DNA from: Desulfosporosinus sp.
Lineage (GTDB): Bacteria > Bacillota > Desulfitobacteriia > Desulfitobacteriales > Desulfitobacteriaceae
Assembly: GCA_031292055.1 (NCBI GenBank)
Contig: JARLHV010000008.1
Span: 1 to 64,000, forward strand
DNA: 64,000 nt
Reading direction: 5' to 3'
This document shows, piece after piece, positions 55,115 to 64,000 of this stretch. Numbering within the stretch: the first letter of the stretch is position 1; each line of letters begins with the position of its first letter. Below the pieces are notes generated by a model. That model was not told the DNA's origin, did no database searches, and saw only the letters and a program-made list of their open reading frames with translations. The position numbers and the translations under genes were made by a program.

Positions 55115-56323
55115 TCACTTGCGCACCATTAATTTCTTAATTGCCCGGTCCAGACCCTCTAACGTTAATTCATACATTGGAAAAATGTCCCGCACCATTT
55201 TTAGGGTTTGATAACCGTGAACTCGTTCCCAATACCCTTCTGGAATAGGATTGAGCCAGACATTATACGGAAACTTCTTAGCCAAACGTCCCAACCAGGT
55301 AATGCCCGGCTCTGCGTTCCCTAAATCCCAAAAGATGTTGCCATCGCTCATCATAAGTTCGCTGGGTGCCATGGCTGCATCGCCGATGATAATGATTTTG
55401 TAATCTGAATTAAGTGAACGCAAAATATCCTCGGTTTTAACAGCTTTGCGAGGATTACAAGAGGCAGTTGAGTAAAGCAGATCATAGATACAGTTATGGA
55501 AATAAAAGAACTGCAGATCCTTAAAATGGGACGCTTTATGCACGGCAGCGAAAAGTTGACTGCAAATTGTAGCATAAGGAATCATCGAACCGCCCGCATC
55601 CATGAGCACAATCACCTTGACTGAATTTTTGCGCGGTCTGGTCCAGACCAGCTTTAATTGTCCGGCATTTTTACAGGTTTCCGCAATGGTATCTTCTAAA
55701 TCAAGTTGATCCTTGTTGCCCTCAAGACGGGTACTAAACTGGCGCAACCGCCGTAAAGCGACTTCAAACTGACGTACGCCTAAGGTTGCGTCACTGCGAT
55801 AATCACGGTAGTTTCTCTCTGAGGCCACTTTTACCGCCGATTGACCGTGCGATTCCCCTCCGATGCGAATTCCCCCTGGATGAAAACCGGAGTGTCCAAA
55901 GGCTGAAGTTCCACCAGTTCCTATCCAATTATTGCCACCGTGATGAGGAGCATCTTGTTTGCGCAACCGTTCGGCGAGAGCTGCTTTTAAACTTTCCCAA
56001 TCAGGCAAGCCTAATTTTTGCAAGAGATCGTTGCGTTCTTCCTCAGAAAACATTTTGGCGGGCAGAGGATTTGCCAGCCATTCAGAAACTTGATCCATTA
56101 ATTGTTCAGGAGTTTCTATCCCTTGAAAATATTTCTGAAAGGCAAGGTCGTATTGGTCATAATGACTTTCGCTTTTAATTAAAACAGCTCGGGCAAGATA
56201 GTAAAACCCTGTTAGACTAGAGTCAGCCAGGCCGACATTGAGGGCTTCCATCAAGGTCATCCATTCTGTGAGAGAAACAGAAACACCCTCACGACGTAAT
56301 TGATAAAAAAAGTTTGTATACAT
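55115..56323 (-). CDS. VWA domain protein, CoxE-like
   Basis: A 402-residue protein (COG3552/CoxE-like). The N-terminal part is helical, a Gly/His-rich stretch (HHGGNNWIGTGGTSAFGHSG) spans about residues 128-158, and the VWA domain starts near 235 with VIVLMDAGGSM, a MIDAS motif DxGGS, and IIIGDAAMAPSEL. With MoxR ATPases such proteins insert metals or remodel partners. The gene is directly downstream of the moxR gene (8 bases) on the same strand. The client is unknown. Confidence 0.85.
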   Translation of the reverse strand: MYTNFFYQLRREGVSVSLTEWMTLMEALNVGLADSSLTGFYYLARAVLIKSESHYDQYDLAFQKYFQGIETPEQLMDQVSEWLANPLPAKMFSEEERNDLLQKLGLPDWESLKAALAERLRKQDAPHHGGNNWIGTGGTSAFGHSGFHPGGIRIGGESHGQSAVKVASERNYRDYRSDATLGVRQFEVALRRLRQFSTRLEGNKDQLDLEDTIAETCKNAGQLKLVWTRPRKNSVKVIVLMDAGGSMIPYATICSQLFAAVHKASHFKDLQFFYFHNCIYDLLYSTASCNPRKAVKTEDILRSLNSDYKIIIIGDAAMAPSELMMSDGNIFWDLGNAEPGITWLGRLAKKFPYNVWLNPIPEGYWERVHGYQTLKMVRDIFPMYELTLEGLDRAIKKLMVRK

Positions 56324-56331
56324 AGTTATCC

Positions 56332-57195
56332 CTACCAGCCACGAGTTTTGGCACGAGCTGGATTCTCTGTGCCACGCCCATGTAACTGCCTTAGAGTTAA
56401 ATCAAAATCCGGATTCTTTTTTAACAACGCTCCCAAGAATGGTATCTCCTGAGAAATCTTCTCCGGTTCGATACCACCGAGCGTTAAAGCTTGTATCCAA
56501 TCCAGAAGTTCACTGGTACTAGGTTTCTTCTGTAAGCCTGAGATGCTGCGCAACCAATAGAACGATTTTAAAGCTTCCGCCAGTAAGTTTTCTTCTAATT
56601 CAGGAAAATGGACATGAACAATATCTTCCATCATCGCTTGGTCAGGAAAGTCGATATAATGAAAAACACAACGTCGCAAAAAGGCATCAGGTAGTTCTTT
56701 TTCGGCGTTGCTTGTGATGATTACAATGGGTCGATGTTTCGTTGTGATGGTTTCTCCTGTTTCTGGTATATAAAAATTCATGACATCTAATTCCCAGAGC
56801 AGATCATTAGGGAACTCCAAATCGGCCTTATCAATTTCATCAATCAAGAGGACAACCCGTTCGGTTGATTCAAAGGCTTCTCCTAGTTTGCCTAATTTAA
56901 TATACTTATTGATGTTGGAAACATTCTGATCTCCAAATTGACTGTCGTAGAGACGCTGAACAGTGTCATAAACGTAGAGGCCATCCTGGGCTTTGGTGGT
57001 GGATTTAATGTTCCAGATAATTAAGCGGAGGCCAAGAGAACGAGCAATGCTTTCAGCTAAAACTGTTTTGCCTGTGCCGGGTTCTCCCTTGATTAAAAGT
57101 GGTCTTTTTAAGGCAACGGAGATATTAACACTGTTGCGGAGATCATTTGAGACGATATAATCCTCAGTTCCTTGATACGTTAAATGATCGGTCAT
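56332..57195 (-). CDS. MoxR-family AAA+ ATPase
   Basis: A 287-residue ATPase. LIKGEPGTGKTVLAESIA is Walker A, VVLLIDEIDKADLEFPNDLL Walker B, IVIITSNAEKELPDAFLRRC sensor 1 plus arginine finger. It pairs with the VWA gene that follows (8-base gap), the usual MoxR-VWA chaperone couple. GAGGAGGAGGA precedes the ATG on the minus strand, and a TATAAT box lies at 57244-57239. Confidence 0.9.
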   Translation of the reverse strand: MTDHLTYQGTEDYIVSNDLRNSVNISVALKRPLLIKGEPGTGKTVLAESIARSLGLRLIIWNIKSTTKAQDGLYVYDTVQRLYDSQFGDQNVSNINKYIKLGKLGEAFESTERVVLLIDEIDKADLEFPNDLLWELDVMNFYIPETGETITTKHRPIVIITSNAEKELPDAFLRRCVFHYIDFPDQAMMEDIVHVHFPELEENLLAEALKSFYWLRSISGLQKKPSTSELLDWIQALTLGGIEPEKISQEIPFLGALLKKNPDFDLTLRQLHGRGTENPARAKTRGW

Positions 57196-57639
57196 TCTGA
57201 AGTGTCCTCCTCCTCGTTATTGAAGTTAGTTTGACTGTATTATAATACCACTTCTTGTCGAAAGTTTGCTAATTTTCGTAAAGGGGTTGTTGGGCTGGGG
57301 GAATAAATATAACGACTCCAATGGCTATACTAGAAGATTGACCGGAGGAAATCTTCCGCTGGTGGACTGTTTGGTATTTTTTGTCTTTCATGGGAGCACT
57401 GGGGTTTGACCTCGAAAAGAGCTTGGGCTTATGGTCTATTTTGGAATTGTACTTAATTTGGAGGAATTAGGCCTATTGACGGGAGGAAGCTCAACCGATA
57501 TTATTAACGATAAGCGCTTTAGTAATAGGTCGATTTAGAGGCTGATTTGAGGTTTGCTCCTACTTTTCTAGGAGCTATGCATCAAAATAAGCAAGAGATC
57601 AAAGCGTTCCCGGCTCACATGAAAGGTATGGTTAGCTTC
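57196..57639. other. Divergent intergenic region before the pilus locus
   Basis: No clear gene. On the plus strand TTGACG (57476-57481), a 17-base spacer and TATTAT (57499-57504) form a good promoter for cpaE. A 26-codon frame starting at about 57390 (MGALGFDLEKSLGLWSILEL) has no clear ribosome site and is not recognised. Confidence 0.5.
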
Positions 57640-58824
57640 ATGAGCAAGATTAGGGTCATGATTGTCGATGACATCCAAGATACTCGAGAAAGTGTGCGAC
57701 GTCTCTTGGAATTCGAAGATGATATTGAGGTTGTCAGCGATGCGGGGGATGGCTCTGAGGCACTTTCCATAGCAGAAAAAATCAAACCGGACATTGTTTT
57801 AATGGACATCAATATGCCAGAAATGAATGGCCTACGAACCACTGAACTGATGAGAGAACGCGTGCCAGAAGCCGATATTATTATTATGTCGGTGCAAGGG
57901 GAACCAGATTACATACGTCGAGCTATGCTGGCAGGAGCAAGGGATTACATCGTCAAACCATTCAGCGGGGAAGAGCTGGTTAATGCCATTGTGCGAGTTT
58001 TCACGACGAGAAAACCTCAGACTGTGGTTCCCCAACAAGTATCTTTGCGAAAAAACAAAACCATCACTTTTTTCAGTACCAAAGGTGGAGTCGGAAAAAC
58101 GGTCATTGCCACGAATGTGGCGGTCGCTTTAGCCAAGAAAAGCTCCTTAAAAGTTTTATTCTTGGATTTGGATTTGCAATTTGGGGATGGGGCGGTTTTT
58201 TTAAATGCTATTCCCAAGCGGACTATCGCCGATATCGCTCAAGGCGGACCGTTAAGAGATGAAGAAATCAAAGCCTGTATCACTGTCCATGAGTCGGGAA
58301 TGGATTTCCTTGCTTCTCCCATGCGGCCAGAACATGCGGAAATGGTTCACATCGAGGCGGTACAGCACATTATAGCTTATGCTAAGAAAACCTATGATTT
58401 CGTAATTATAGATACGCAAAATCGCTTTGAAGACATGTCTCTTTTGGCACTGGATGAGGCTGATGAAATTTGGCTGGTGGTTTCAATGGATTTGCCCACC
58501 ATTAAAAATTCCAAATTGTGTCTTGAGTTGATGACCCACCTCGGTTTTTTTAATAAGGTAAAGATTGTTCTCAACCGCTCCGGAGCAGATGTCGGGTTAG
58601 AAGACCGTGATATCCAGGAAACATTAGGACTGCCCACTTCCTTCAAAATACCGAGCGACGGAAAGGCGGTGATCGGAGCCCTAAACTCAGGCAAACCATT
58701 TGTTACGGAATACCCTCATAGCAAAGCCAGTGAAGGGATATTGAAAATAGTCGAGACTCTCACAGGGTTAAAAGAGGAGACTGGCCGTCGTAGGTCTAAA
58801 TTTAAACTATTCGGCAGAAAATAG
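57640..58824 (+). CDS. cpaE: CpaE-like fusion of receiver domain and MinD-type ATPase
   Basis: A 394-residue protein. Residues 1-122 form a response-regulator receiver with VDD at 9-11, the phospho-acceptor Asp56 in LMDINMPEMNG and VKPFSG around Lys106. From about 145 a MinD/ParA-type ATPase begins with the deviant Walker A STKGGVGKTVIATN and LFLDLDLQFGDG. In Tad systems CpaE/TadZ places the pilus machine at a site in the cell. ATG 57640 fits the domain start although its ribosome site is weak; upstream ATGs are possible. A paralogue lies at 60435. Confidence 0.85.
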   Translation: MSKIRVMIVDDIQDTRESVRRLLEFEDDIEVVSDAGDGSEALSIAEKIKPDIVLMDINMPEMNGLRTTELMRERVPEADIIIMSVQGEPDYIRRAMLAGARDYIVKPFSGEELVNAIVRVFTTRKPQTVVPQQVSLRKNKTITFFSTKGGVGKTVIATNVAVALAKKSSLKVLFLDLDLQFGDGAVFLNAIPKRTIADIAQGGPLRDEEIKACITVHESGMDFLASPMRPEHAEMVHIEAVQHIIAYAKKTYDFVIIDTQNRFEDMSLLALDEADEIWLVVSMDLPTIKNSKLCLELMTHLGFFNKVKIVLNRSGADVGLEDRDIQETLGLPTSFKIPSDGKAVIGALNSGKPFVTEYPHSKASEGILKIVETLTGLKEETGRRRSKFKLFGRK

Positions 58825-59049
58825 GTTTTGCTTATTGAATTTTGGATGGGAGGATTATGCCTTTTATTTAATCCGTTTACCGTAAGCAAAATAAAGACAA
58901 TTCTCTAAAGCTGGTTTAGATGTTATCTGGATAATGATAGTATGGTAGGTCATTATGAACTAAGATAATTGTTATCATCATAACTAATTTTTTAATATCT
59001 CTCTTGGAGTTCGATTGAATATGAGTTATATAAAAAGGAGGAATTTATT

Positions 59050-59208
59050 ATGTCCAAAATAAAATCGTTTTTTATGGATGAATCGGGTCAAGCAATGACT
59101 GAGTACGGGTTAATTATTGCCCTAGTTGCTGTTGCGGTAGTGGGTGTTATTGTGGCCATGAGTGGTAAACTTAGTGGATTATTTAATGCCGTCACAAATG
59201 ATTTGTAA
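59050..59208 (+). CDS. flp: Flp-family pilin
   Basis: A 52-residue type IVb pilin: short leader, GQAMTEYGLIIALVAVAVVG with the conserved Glu and Tyr of the Flp motif at the start of the hydrophobic helix, and a short hydrophilic tail. Cleavage after the Gly by the adjacent prepilin peptidase is expected. A perfect AAAAAGGAGG site precedes ATG. In 58825-59049 a small GTTAT/ATAAC hairpin with TTTTTT and a TTGGAG/TATATA promoter candidate are visible, so pilin may have its own promoter for high expression. Confidence 0.85.
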   Translation: MSKIKSFFMDESGQAMTEYGLIIALVAVAVVGVIVAMSGKLSGLFNAVTNDL

Positions 59209-59211
59209 TTA

Positions 59212-59613
59212 ATGCCGATTAAAGCGCTCCTCATCACGTTGGCACTCATCACCATTTGGACAGATGGCCGCCAACATAAAATCTACAACAAAGTTTTACT
59301 GCCCTATTTTTTAGTAGCGTTGCTGATTCAGCCAATCATCAGTTTGGAGGGGGCCGCACTTGGGTTCCTGTTCCTCTTGTTACCCTATCTTTTCGGGGGA
59401 ATCGGAGCAGGGGATGTAAAGTTACTGGCGGTTTATGGTGCACTCTTGGGGCCGCATTTAATTATTACGGCGTTTTTTTATGGGGCTATTATAGGTGGAG
59501 TAGTTGCTTGGTATAAAAGATTTAAGAAAGAAAAAACACTGGCTTATGGGATCCCTTTGAGCTTAGGAGCGATGCTAACCTTAGCTTTTCCTATAACAGT
59601 ATTAAGGTTTTAG
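59212..59613 (+). CDS. tadV: Prepilin peptidase (TadV/CpaA type)
   Basis: A 133-residue A24-family aspartic membrane peptidase with four or more helices. The two catalytic Asp residues are visible in TIWTDGRQHKIYN and in GGIGAGDVKLL (GxGD). It lacks the methylase domain of PilD, as usual for TadV. It starts three bases after the flp stop and should process Flp and TadE-type pseudopilins. Confidence 0.9.
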   Translation: MPIKALLITLALITIWTDGRQHKIYNKVLLPYFLVALLIQPIISLEGAALGFLFLLLPYLFGGIGAGDVKLLAVYGALLGPHLIITAFFYGAIIGGVVAWYKRFKKEKTLAYGIPLSLGAMLTLAFPITVLRF

Positions 59614-59684
59614 GGAGCTGGAGTGAATTTTTAGGGCCTAGTGGAGAAAGATACAATCCACTTTCGTGTGAAGATTGAGAACAT

Positions 59685-59813
59685 GTGAAAAATTTACGAA
59701 ATGAGTCAGGGCAAGCTTTGGTCGAAATGGCCCTGGTCTTGCCCATTTTATTACTGCTTTTATTCGGTATTGTAGAGAGGTCTATGAGCGGGTTTACGGA
59801 AGAGGTGCCATGA
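59685..59813 (+). pseudogene. TadE-like pseudopilin, internal deletion
   Basis: A 42-residue product joins a typical TadE head (MKNLRNESGQALVEMALVLP plus hydrophobic helix ending FGIVE) directly to a short tail (RSMSGFTEEVP) and stops. TadE proteins are about 130-180 residues with a globular domain after the helix, which is missing. GTG start, no strong ribosome site. The stop touches the cpaB start. A similar head begins at 63934. Confidence 0.65.
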
Positions 59814-59814
59814 T

Positions 59815-60438
59815 ATGCCGCGCAAATTATATCTCAGCTTGGCTTTGTTTTTCGGCATACTAACAGCTGGCATGCTGTACCAGTACTTAGGGCAACTTCA
59901 AAAACCCCACCTTGTTGCCATGAAACCACTGGTGATCGCCAAGGTAAATCTAAAAGCGTATGAAATTCTAATCCCCGCCGAATTTGATATTGTCCAAGTT
60001 CCAGAGCAAAGTTATCCCACTGGTGGATTTACAAGTATACAACCTATTATTGGGCAAACATTAAGGATTGAAATACCGTTAGGAACCCCAATTCTAGCCC
60101 CAATGCTGGCTAAAAATTGGATAGCTTTAGGCAGTAGGGCTATGGCGATCCCTGCTAATTTAACCAATAGTGTAGGGTACACCTTGAAACAAGGGGATTT
60201 CGTGGATATAATAGCAGCCTCCAACAGTGCTACGGCTATAATAGCTCAGGATATTCCAATTATTGGACAATCAAACGATGCGTCCAATAAAGCTCAGGCC
60301 TATATCATTCAAGTAACTCCTGAACAGTCCTTAGACATTACGCAGGCTGAACAAAAGGGGGCAGTCCAACTTGTTCTTAGAGGGGTTGGAGATATTGGGG
60401 CGTTCCCTGTTGAGATGAAGGGCGTTGCTGGATTGTGA
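59815..60438 (+). CDS. cpaB: Pilus assembly protein CpaB/RcpC (SAF domain)
   Basis: A 207-residue protein: an N-terminal signal anchor (LSLALFFGILTAGMLYQYLG), a SAF domain (IAKVNLKAYEILIPAEFDI, GQTLRIEIPLGTPILAPML) and the CpaB C-terminal region (YTLKQGDFVDIIAAS). CpaB acts at the extracellular side in Tad secretion. It lacks a long basic insert seen in Gram-negative forms. It overlaps the next gene by four bases (GTGA), so the two are coupled. Confidence 0.85.
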   Translation: MPRKLYLSLALFFGILTAGMLYQYLGQLQKPHLVAMKPLVIAKVNLKAYEILIPAEFDIVQVPEQSYPTGGFTSIQPIIGQTLRIEIPLGTPILAPMLAKNWIALGSRAMAIPANLTNSVGYTLKQGDFVDIIAASNSATAIIAQDIPIIGQSNDASNKAQAYIIQVTPEQSLDITQAEQKGAVQLVLRGVGDIGAFPVEMKGVAGL

Positions 60439-61646
60439 AGAAGATCCAAGTCATCATCGTTGATGACTGTCAAGATACCAGAGAAACGCTCGGCCGTCTT
60501 TTGACATTCGAAGAGAACATTGAGATTATTGGCTATGCTGAAAAAGGGTCTGAAGCGCTGGCCATGGCGGAAAAGTTGCAACCCGATGTTGTTGTGATGA
60601 ATATTAATATTAAGATTAAGATGCCTGAAATGGATGGCATACGGGCAACTGAGCTGATGAGAGAACGTGTGCCCGAGGCGAATGTCATTATCATGTCAAG
60701 GCATGAAGAGGTGGACTATTTACGCCGAGCTATGTTGGCCGGGGCGAGGGATTATATGGTCAAGCCCTTTAGTGGGGGAGATCTGGCTGAGGCTATTGTG
60801 AGGGTTTACACGCCCAAGAAACTTCGCGTTGCATCCTCCCGAGAAGTCTTGATCGAAAAAAATAAAACCATCACTTTTTTTAGCACTAAAGGTGGGGTCG
60901 GAAAAACAGTTATAGCCACGAATGTGGCAGTTGCCTTAGCCCAGAAGCCCTCCTTAAAAGTTTTACTCTTGGATTTAGATTTACAATTTGGGGATGGGGC
61001 GGTTTTTTTAAATGCTATTCCCCAGCGGACCATCGCCGATATTGACTATAGCGGATCGTTAAACGATGAAGACATTAAAGCATGCATTACTTTCCATGAG
61101 TCGGGACTTGATTTTTTAGCTGGATCTATGCGGCCGGAACAGGCAGAACTGGTGCACATCGAGGCTGTAAAACAGATTATAGCCTATGCCAAGAAAACCT
61201 ATGATTTTGTGATTATAGATACTCAAAATCAATTTGAAGATATGTCGCTTTTGGCCTTAGATGAGGCCAACGAAATTTGGCTAGTTGTTTCGATGGATTT
61301 GCCTACTATAAAAAATTCCAAACTGTGTCTAGAATTGATGACCCAACTTGGATTTGTTAATAAAGTTAAACTCGTTCTCAACCGTGCTGGGGCAGATGTA
61401 GGGTTAGTAGACCGTGATATTCAGGAAACTTTAGGAATGTCCAGTTCCTTTAAAATACCCAGTGATGGTAAGGCGGTGATTGGGGCTCTTAATTCTGGAA
61501 AACCATTTATCACGGCATTTCCTCAAAGCAAAGCTAGTGAAGGGATTATGAAGATTATCGAGACTCTCACAGGTATAAAACAGGAACATGTTCTCCATAA
61601 GTCTTGGTTTAAGAAGTTTTGGTATAAAATCTGGCGTAGAAAGTAG
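60435..61646 (+). CDS. CpaE-like fusion with altered receiver domain
   Basis: A 403-residue paralogue of the protein at 57640, about three quarters identical by eye. The receiver keeps VDD (9-11) and Lys in MVKPFSGG, but the phospho-acceptor is Asn56 and four residues are inserted after it (VVMNINIKIKMPEM against LMDINMPEM). The insertion lies in a short ATTAAT/ATTAAG DNA repeat. The ATPase half is intact (STKGGVGKTVIATN, LLLDLDLQFGDG). GTG start overlaps cpaB. It probably acts without phosphorylation, as TadZ proteins with degenerate receivers do. Confidence 0.85.
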   Translation: MKKIQVIIVDDCQDTRETLGRLLTFEENIEIIGYAEKGSEALAMAEKLQPDVVVMNINIKIKMPEMDGIRATELMRERVPEANVIIMSRHEEVDYLRRAMLAGARDYMVKPFSGGDLAEAIVRVYTPKKLRVASSREVLIEKNKTITFFSTKGGVGKTVIATNVAVALAQKPSLKVLLLDLDLQFGDGAVFLNAIPQRTIADIDYSGSLNDEDIKACITFHESGLDFLAGSMRPEQAELVHIEAVKQIIAYAKKTYDFVIIDTQNQFEDMSLLALDEANEIWLVVSMDLPTIKNSKLCLELMTQLGFVNKVKLVLNRAGADVGLVDRDIQETLGMSSSFKIPSDGKAVIGALNSGKPFITAFPQSKASEGIMKIIETLTGIKQEHVLHKSWFKKFWYKIWRRK

Positions 61647-61656
61647 GGGTTTGCTT

Positions 61657-62946
61657 ATGTCGCTTTTGCAACGTTTAGAAAAACAAAAAGAGGATACTAG
61701 CGTTGGAAGTCCATTTGCGAAATCAGTGAAAATCGATCCTTGGCAAACCTTAAAAAATAAAATTCATAATAATGTTATCAGGAGTTTGGATAAATTACCA
61801 GCGGGTGGGGTAACATCTGAGATGCTCCTGCCTTTCTTACAGAAAGAGCTTAACGAATCCCAAGAGACGATTCCCAGGGCCGAGCGAGAGCGGATTATGC
61901 AGGAAATAACGGATGAAATCTTAGGGTTCGGGCCGATTACCTCGTTACTCCTCGATGAATCTGTGAGTGAGATCATGGTGAATGGCCCTTATCAGGTTTA
62001 CGTGGAACGTAAAGGAAAACTCGAATTAACCCCGATAACCTTTGCGGATAACGACCATGTCCTGCATATCATCGAAAAAATTGTCGCTCCGCTCGGGCGT
62101 AGGATTGATGAGAGTTCGCCCCTCGTGGATGCTCGTTTAAAAGATGGTTCGCGGGTTAACGCCATTATTCCGCCCCTCGCCTTGAATGGACCGACTCTCA
62201 CGATCCGTAAGTTTGCCAAAGAACCTTTCCAAGTCGATGATTTAATTCGCTTTGGGACACTAACCTCTAACATGGCTTTATTTCTCGAGGCGTGTGTTAC
62301 AGCAAGAATCAATATTGTTGTTTCGGGAGGCACTGGCTCTGGTAAAACAACTACCTTGGGGATATTGTCCGCCTATATTCCGGCAGATGAGCGGATTATA
62401 ACAATTGAAGATGCGGCTGAATTGCAACTCCGTCAAAGTCATGTCATCTCCTTAGAAACAAGACCTTCGAATGCGGAAGGAAAAGGCCAAATCAGTATAC
62501 GAGACTTAGTCATTAATGCTCTACGAATGCGTCCGGAACGGATTATTGTCGGTGAAGTTCGAGGAGGGGAGGCTTTGGATATGCTGCAAGCTATGAATAC
62601 AGGTCATGATGGTTCACTAACAACTGGTCACGCCAATACCCCCAGGGACATGCTTGCACGGCTAGAGACTATGGTTTTAATGGCAGGTATGGATTTGCCC
62701 GCGAGAGCGATTCGAGAACAAATTGCAAGTGCCATTGATTTAATTGTTCAACAAAGTCGGTTGCGAGATGGGAGTCGTCGGGTTACCCATATTACCGAAG
62801 TCTTGGGATTGGAAGGAGATGTTATAACAACTCAGGATATTTTTCGGTTTGAACATGGGAGTTTCCGACCTACAGGGATTCGGCCACATCTCTATGAGCG
62901 TTTAATCTCCGCTGGGCAGGAGTTAGGTGCTGGGATCTTTGGATAA
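61657..62946 (+). CDS. cpaF: Pilus assembly ATPase CpaF/TadA
   Basis: A 429-residue secretion ATPase. The N-terminal domain (about residues 35-180) has [20 protein letters not shown], then [19 protein letters not shown] (Walker A), [11 protein letters not shown] (Asp box), [21 protein letters not shown] (Walker B) and [18 protein letters not shown] (His box). It powers Flp pilus assembly. ATG 61657 has only a modest AGTAGGGG site. Its 3' end overlaps tadB by 20 bases. Confidence 0.95.
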   Translation: MSLLQRLEKQKEDTSVGSPFAKSVKIDPWQTLKNKIHNNVIRSLDKLPAGGVTSEMLLPFLQKELNESQETIPRAERERIMQEITDEILGFGPITSLLLDESVSEIMVNGPYQVYVERKGKLELTPITFADNDHVLHIIEKIVAPLGRRIDESSPLVDARLKDGSRVNAIIPPLALNGPTLTIRKFAKEPFQVDDLIRFGTLTSNMALFLEACVTARINIVVSGGTGSGKTTTLGILSAYIPADERIITIEDAAELQLRQSHVISLETRPSNAEGKGQISIRDLVINALRMRPERIIVGEVRGGEALDMLQAMNTGHDGSLTTGHANTPRDMLARLETMVLMAGMDLPARAIREQIASAIDLIVQQSRLRDGSRRVTHITEVLGLEGDVITTQDIFRFEHGSFRPTGIRPHLYERLISAGQELGAGIFG

Positions 62947-63862
62947 GCTGATTAGTCTATTTGCATGTATAACTGTTGTGATAACAATTCTCTCTTTTCA
63001 ACCACGGCACAAGTCCATTGCCCAACGGCTTCATAAATTCACATCATGGCAACCACAGTTAAAAGAGATACCGCGCGGGAGCTCTCTGGAAATTTTAGCC
63101 AGTTTTATCCCCGATGGATGGGGGAAATCACGCGACATCGATCTGATCAGAACAAACATCCCACTTAACGGGAATGAATTTTTAGTGTTTCAGATAGTTA
63201 TCGCCAGTACATTAGGTAGTTTAGGGTTATTCCTTATGCACAAAATACTAGTGGCAGTAGTTTTGTTTATTCTCGCTTGGCTAATGCCCTTAGCCTATCT
63301 AAGCCATGCTAAAAACCAACAATTGAAACTTTTTAATAGTCAACTAGCAGATGCTTTGAATTTAATGGCCAACGCTATTCGCTCAGGATTTAGCTTTTTA
63401 CAGGCTATGGATATGGCGAGTCGAGAGATGCCTGCACCACTTTCTGCAGATTGGGGAAGTGCACTTAAAGAAATGCAATTGGGTGTTACGATTGAGCGGG
63501 CTTTAGAAAACTTGACCGCGCGGGTGGGGAGTGCGGACTTGGATTTAATGGTCACGGCTATTCTTATTCAGCGGCAAGTCGGTGGGAATTTATCTGAGGT
63601 TTTGAGTAATATACACAATACTATCAAGGACAGACTTCGAATCCAAAAGGAAATTCAAACTTTGACAGCACAAGGGCGCATTTCTGGATACTTGATTGCG
63701 GGTCTCCCTTTTTTCATTGCTCTAATGCTTTTGTTTATTAACCCGAATTATTTAGAAGTGTTGATTTCCAAGCCTATAGGATGGGAGATGATCGGTGGTG
63801 GGTTGGTATCCCAGACAATAGGGTTTGTGATCATCCGTAGAATCGTCAACATAAAGGTTTAG
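62927..63862 (+). CDS. tadB: Tad inner-membrane platform protein TadB
   Basis: A 311-residue membrane protein with a T2SSF domain: N-terminal helix, two helices at about residues 85-125, the cytoplasmic ADALNLMANAIRSGFSFLQAM block and further conserved helices, then two C-terminal helices. It is the membrane platform contacted by CpaF. The GTG start lies within cpaF, implying coupling. TadC, its usual partner, does not follow directly: a TadE-like gene does. Confidence 0.85.
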   Translation: MLGSLDKLISLFACITVVITILSFQPRHKSIAQRLHKFTSWQPQLKEIPRGSSLEILASFIPDGWGKSRDIDLIRTNIPLNGNEFLVFQIVIASTLGSLGLFLMHKILVAVVLFILAWLMPLAYLSHAKNQQLKLFNSQLADALNLMANAIRSGFSFLQAMDMASREMPAPLSADWGSALKEMQLGVTIERALENLTARVGSADLDLMVTAILIQRQVGGNLSEVLSNIHNTIKDRLRIQKEIQTLTAQGRISGYLIAGLPFFIALMLLFINPNYLEVLISKPIGWEMIGGGLVSQTIGFVIIRRIVNIKV

Positions 63863-63933
63863 CAAGCTAATACACTCAATTAATTTAAAATTTTAGTAAA
63901 ATAGTATGATTAACTTCAGTGGGAGGATTAACG

Positions 63934-64000
63934 GTGTCCAACCTAAAAAAAGAGAATGGTCAGTCCTTAGTTGAATTTGCGCTGATATTACCCATTCTTC
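63934..64000 (+). CDS. TadE-like pseudopilin, start only (cut by window end)
   Basis: GTG after GGGAGG begins SNLKKENGQSLVEFALILPI, the prepilin-like head of TadE proteins (Gly before the cleavage site, Glu at +5). The rest lies outside the window. A strong site and a normal head suggest an intact gene, unlike the remnant at 59685. Confidence 0.7.
   Translation, partial: MSNLKKENGQSLVEFALILPIL

Overview
The window is a piece of a low-to-mid GC, endospore-forming, anaerobic Firmicute chromosome, most like the Desulfosporosinus/Desulfitobacterium group (Peptococcaceae). The reasons are the gene order (ruvB–spoIID-like–queA–tgt–yajC–secDF, recJ–apt–rel–dtd, hisS–aspS, iscR–iscS–iscU–mnmA–alaS–ireB–ruvX), T-box leaders, strong AGGAGG ribosome sites, frequent TTG/GTG starts, sporulation-type proteins and a monoderm Tad pilus locus with no secretin gene. 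This placement is inference from gene content; no search was run.

Bases 1-9,100 are an accessory, decaying region. It opens with a series of mini-hairpins that looks like the right end of an IS200/IS605-type element and that decapitates a MarR gene. A DUF169 gene follows, then a chain of damaged genes: tag (truncated), an Lsa/CplR-like ABC-F resistance gene with its middle deleted but its attenuator leader intact, tetR (both ends lost), a radical SAM gene with its middle deleted, and a lipoprotein with two in-frame stops. Intact genes among them are two Uma2-family proteins, a NYN/OST-HTH protein, a MntA/HepT toxin-antitoxin pair and a small membrane protein.

Bases 9,100-19,400 hold a HIT-family hydrolase, a secreted BspA-type leucine-rich-repeat protein and the housekeeping run ruvB, spoIID-like, queA, tgt, yajC, HD-domain gene, secD, secF. 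Bases 19,500-20,200 hold four tiny Gly-rich membrane proteins (YjcZ-like), two alternating types in tandem. Next come a 67-bp palindromic repeat, a membrane protein and a structured leader with a terminator before a cation-efflux gene.

Bases 22,100-33,990 are recJ, apt, rel, dtd, an MBL-fold hydrolase, T-box–hisS–aspS, csoR–trxA and a threonine aldolase. Bases 34,000-36,600 hold a second LRR protein that appears to start at ATT, convergent with rarA. Bases 36,800-45,600 are the Fe-S and tRNA maturation block (iscR, iscS, iscU, mnmA), PRC-barrel and zinc-ribbon proteins, an AI-2E family protein, alaS behind an unusually short T-box, and ireB. Bases 45,700-51,800 carry an aldo/keto reductase-ferredoxin fusion, ruvX, a UPF0473 gene, a VanW protein, mltG and a stand-alone trpB with its own T-box.

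Bases 51,800-57,200 carry a second MntA/HepT pair followed by a HEPN gene, a U32 peptidase, duplicated DUF4911 genes (the second with a large hairpin between its ribosome site and start codon) and a MoxR/VWA pair. Bases 57,500-64,000 are a Tad/Flp pilus locus: two CpaE-type regulator-ATPase fusions (one has lost its phospho-acceptor Asp), Flp pilin, prepilin peptidase, a tadE remnant, CpaB, CpaF, TadB and the start of a further TadE-like gene. No tRNA, rRNA or CRISPR array was seen.
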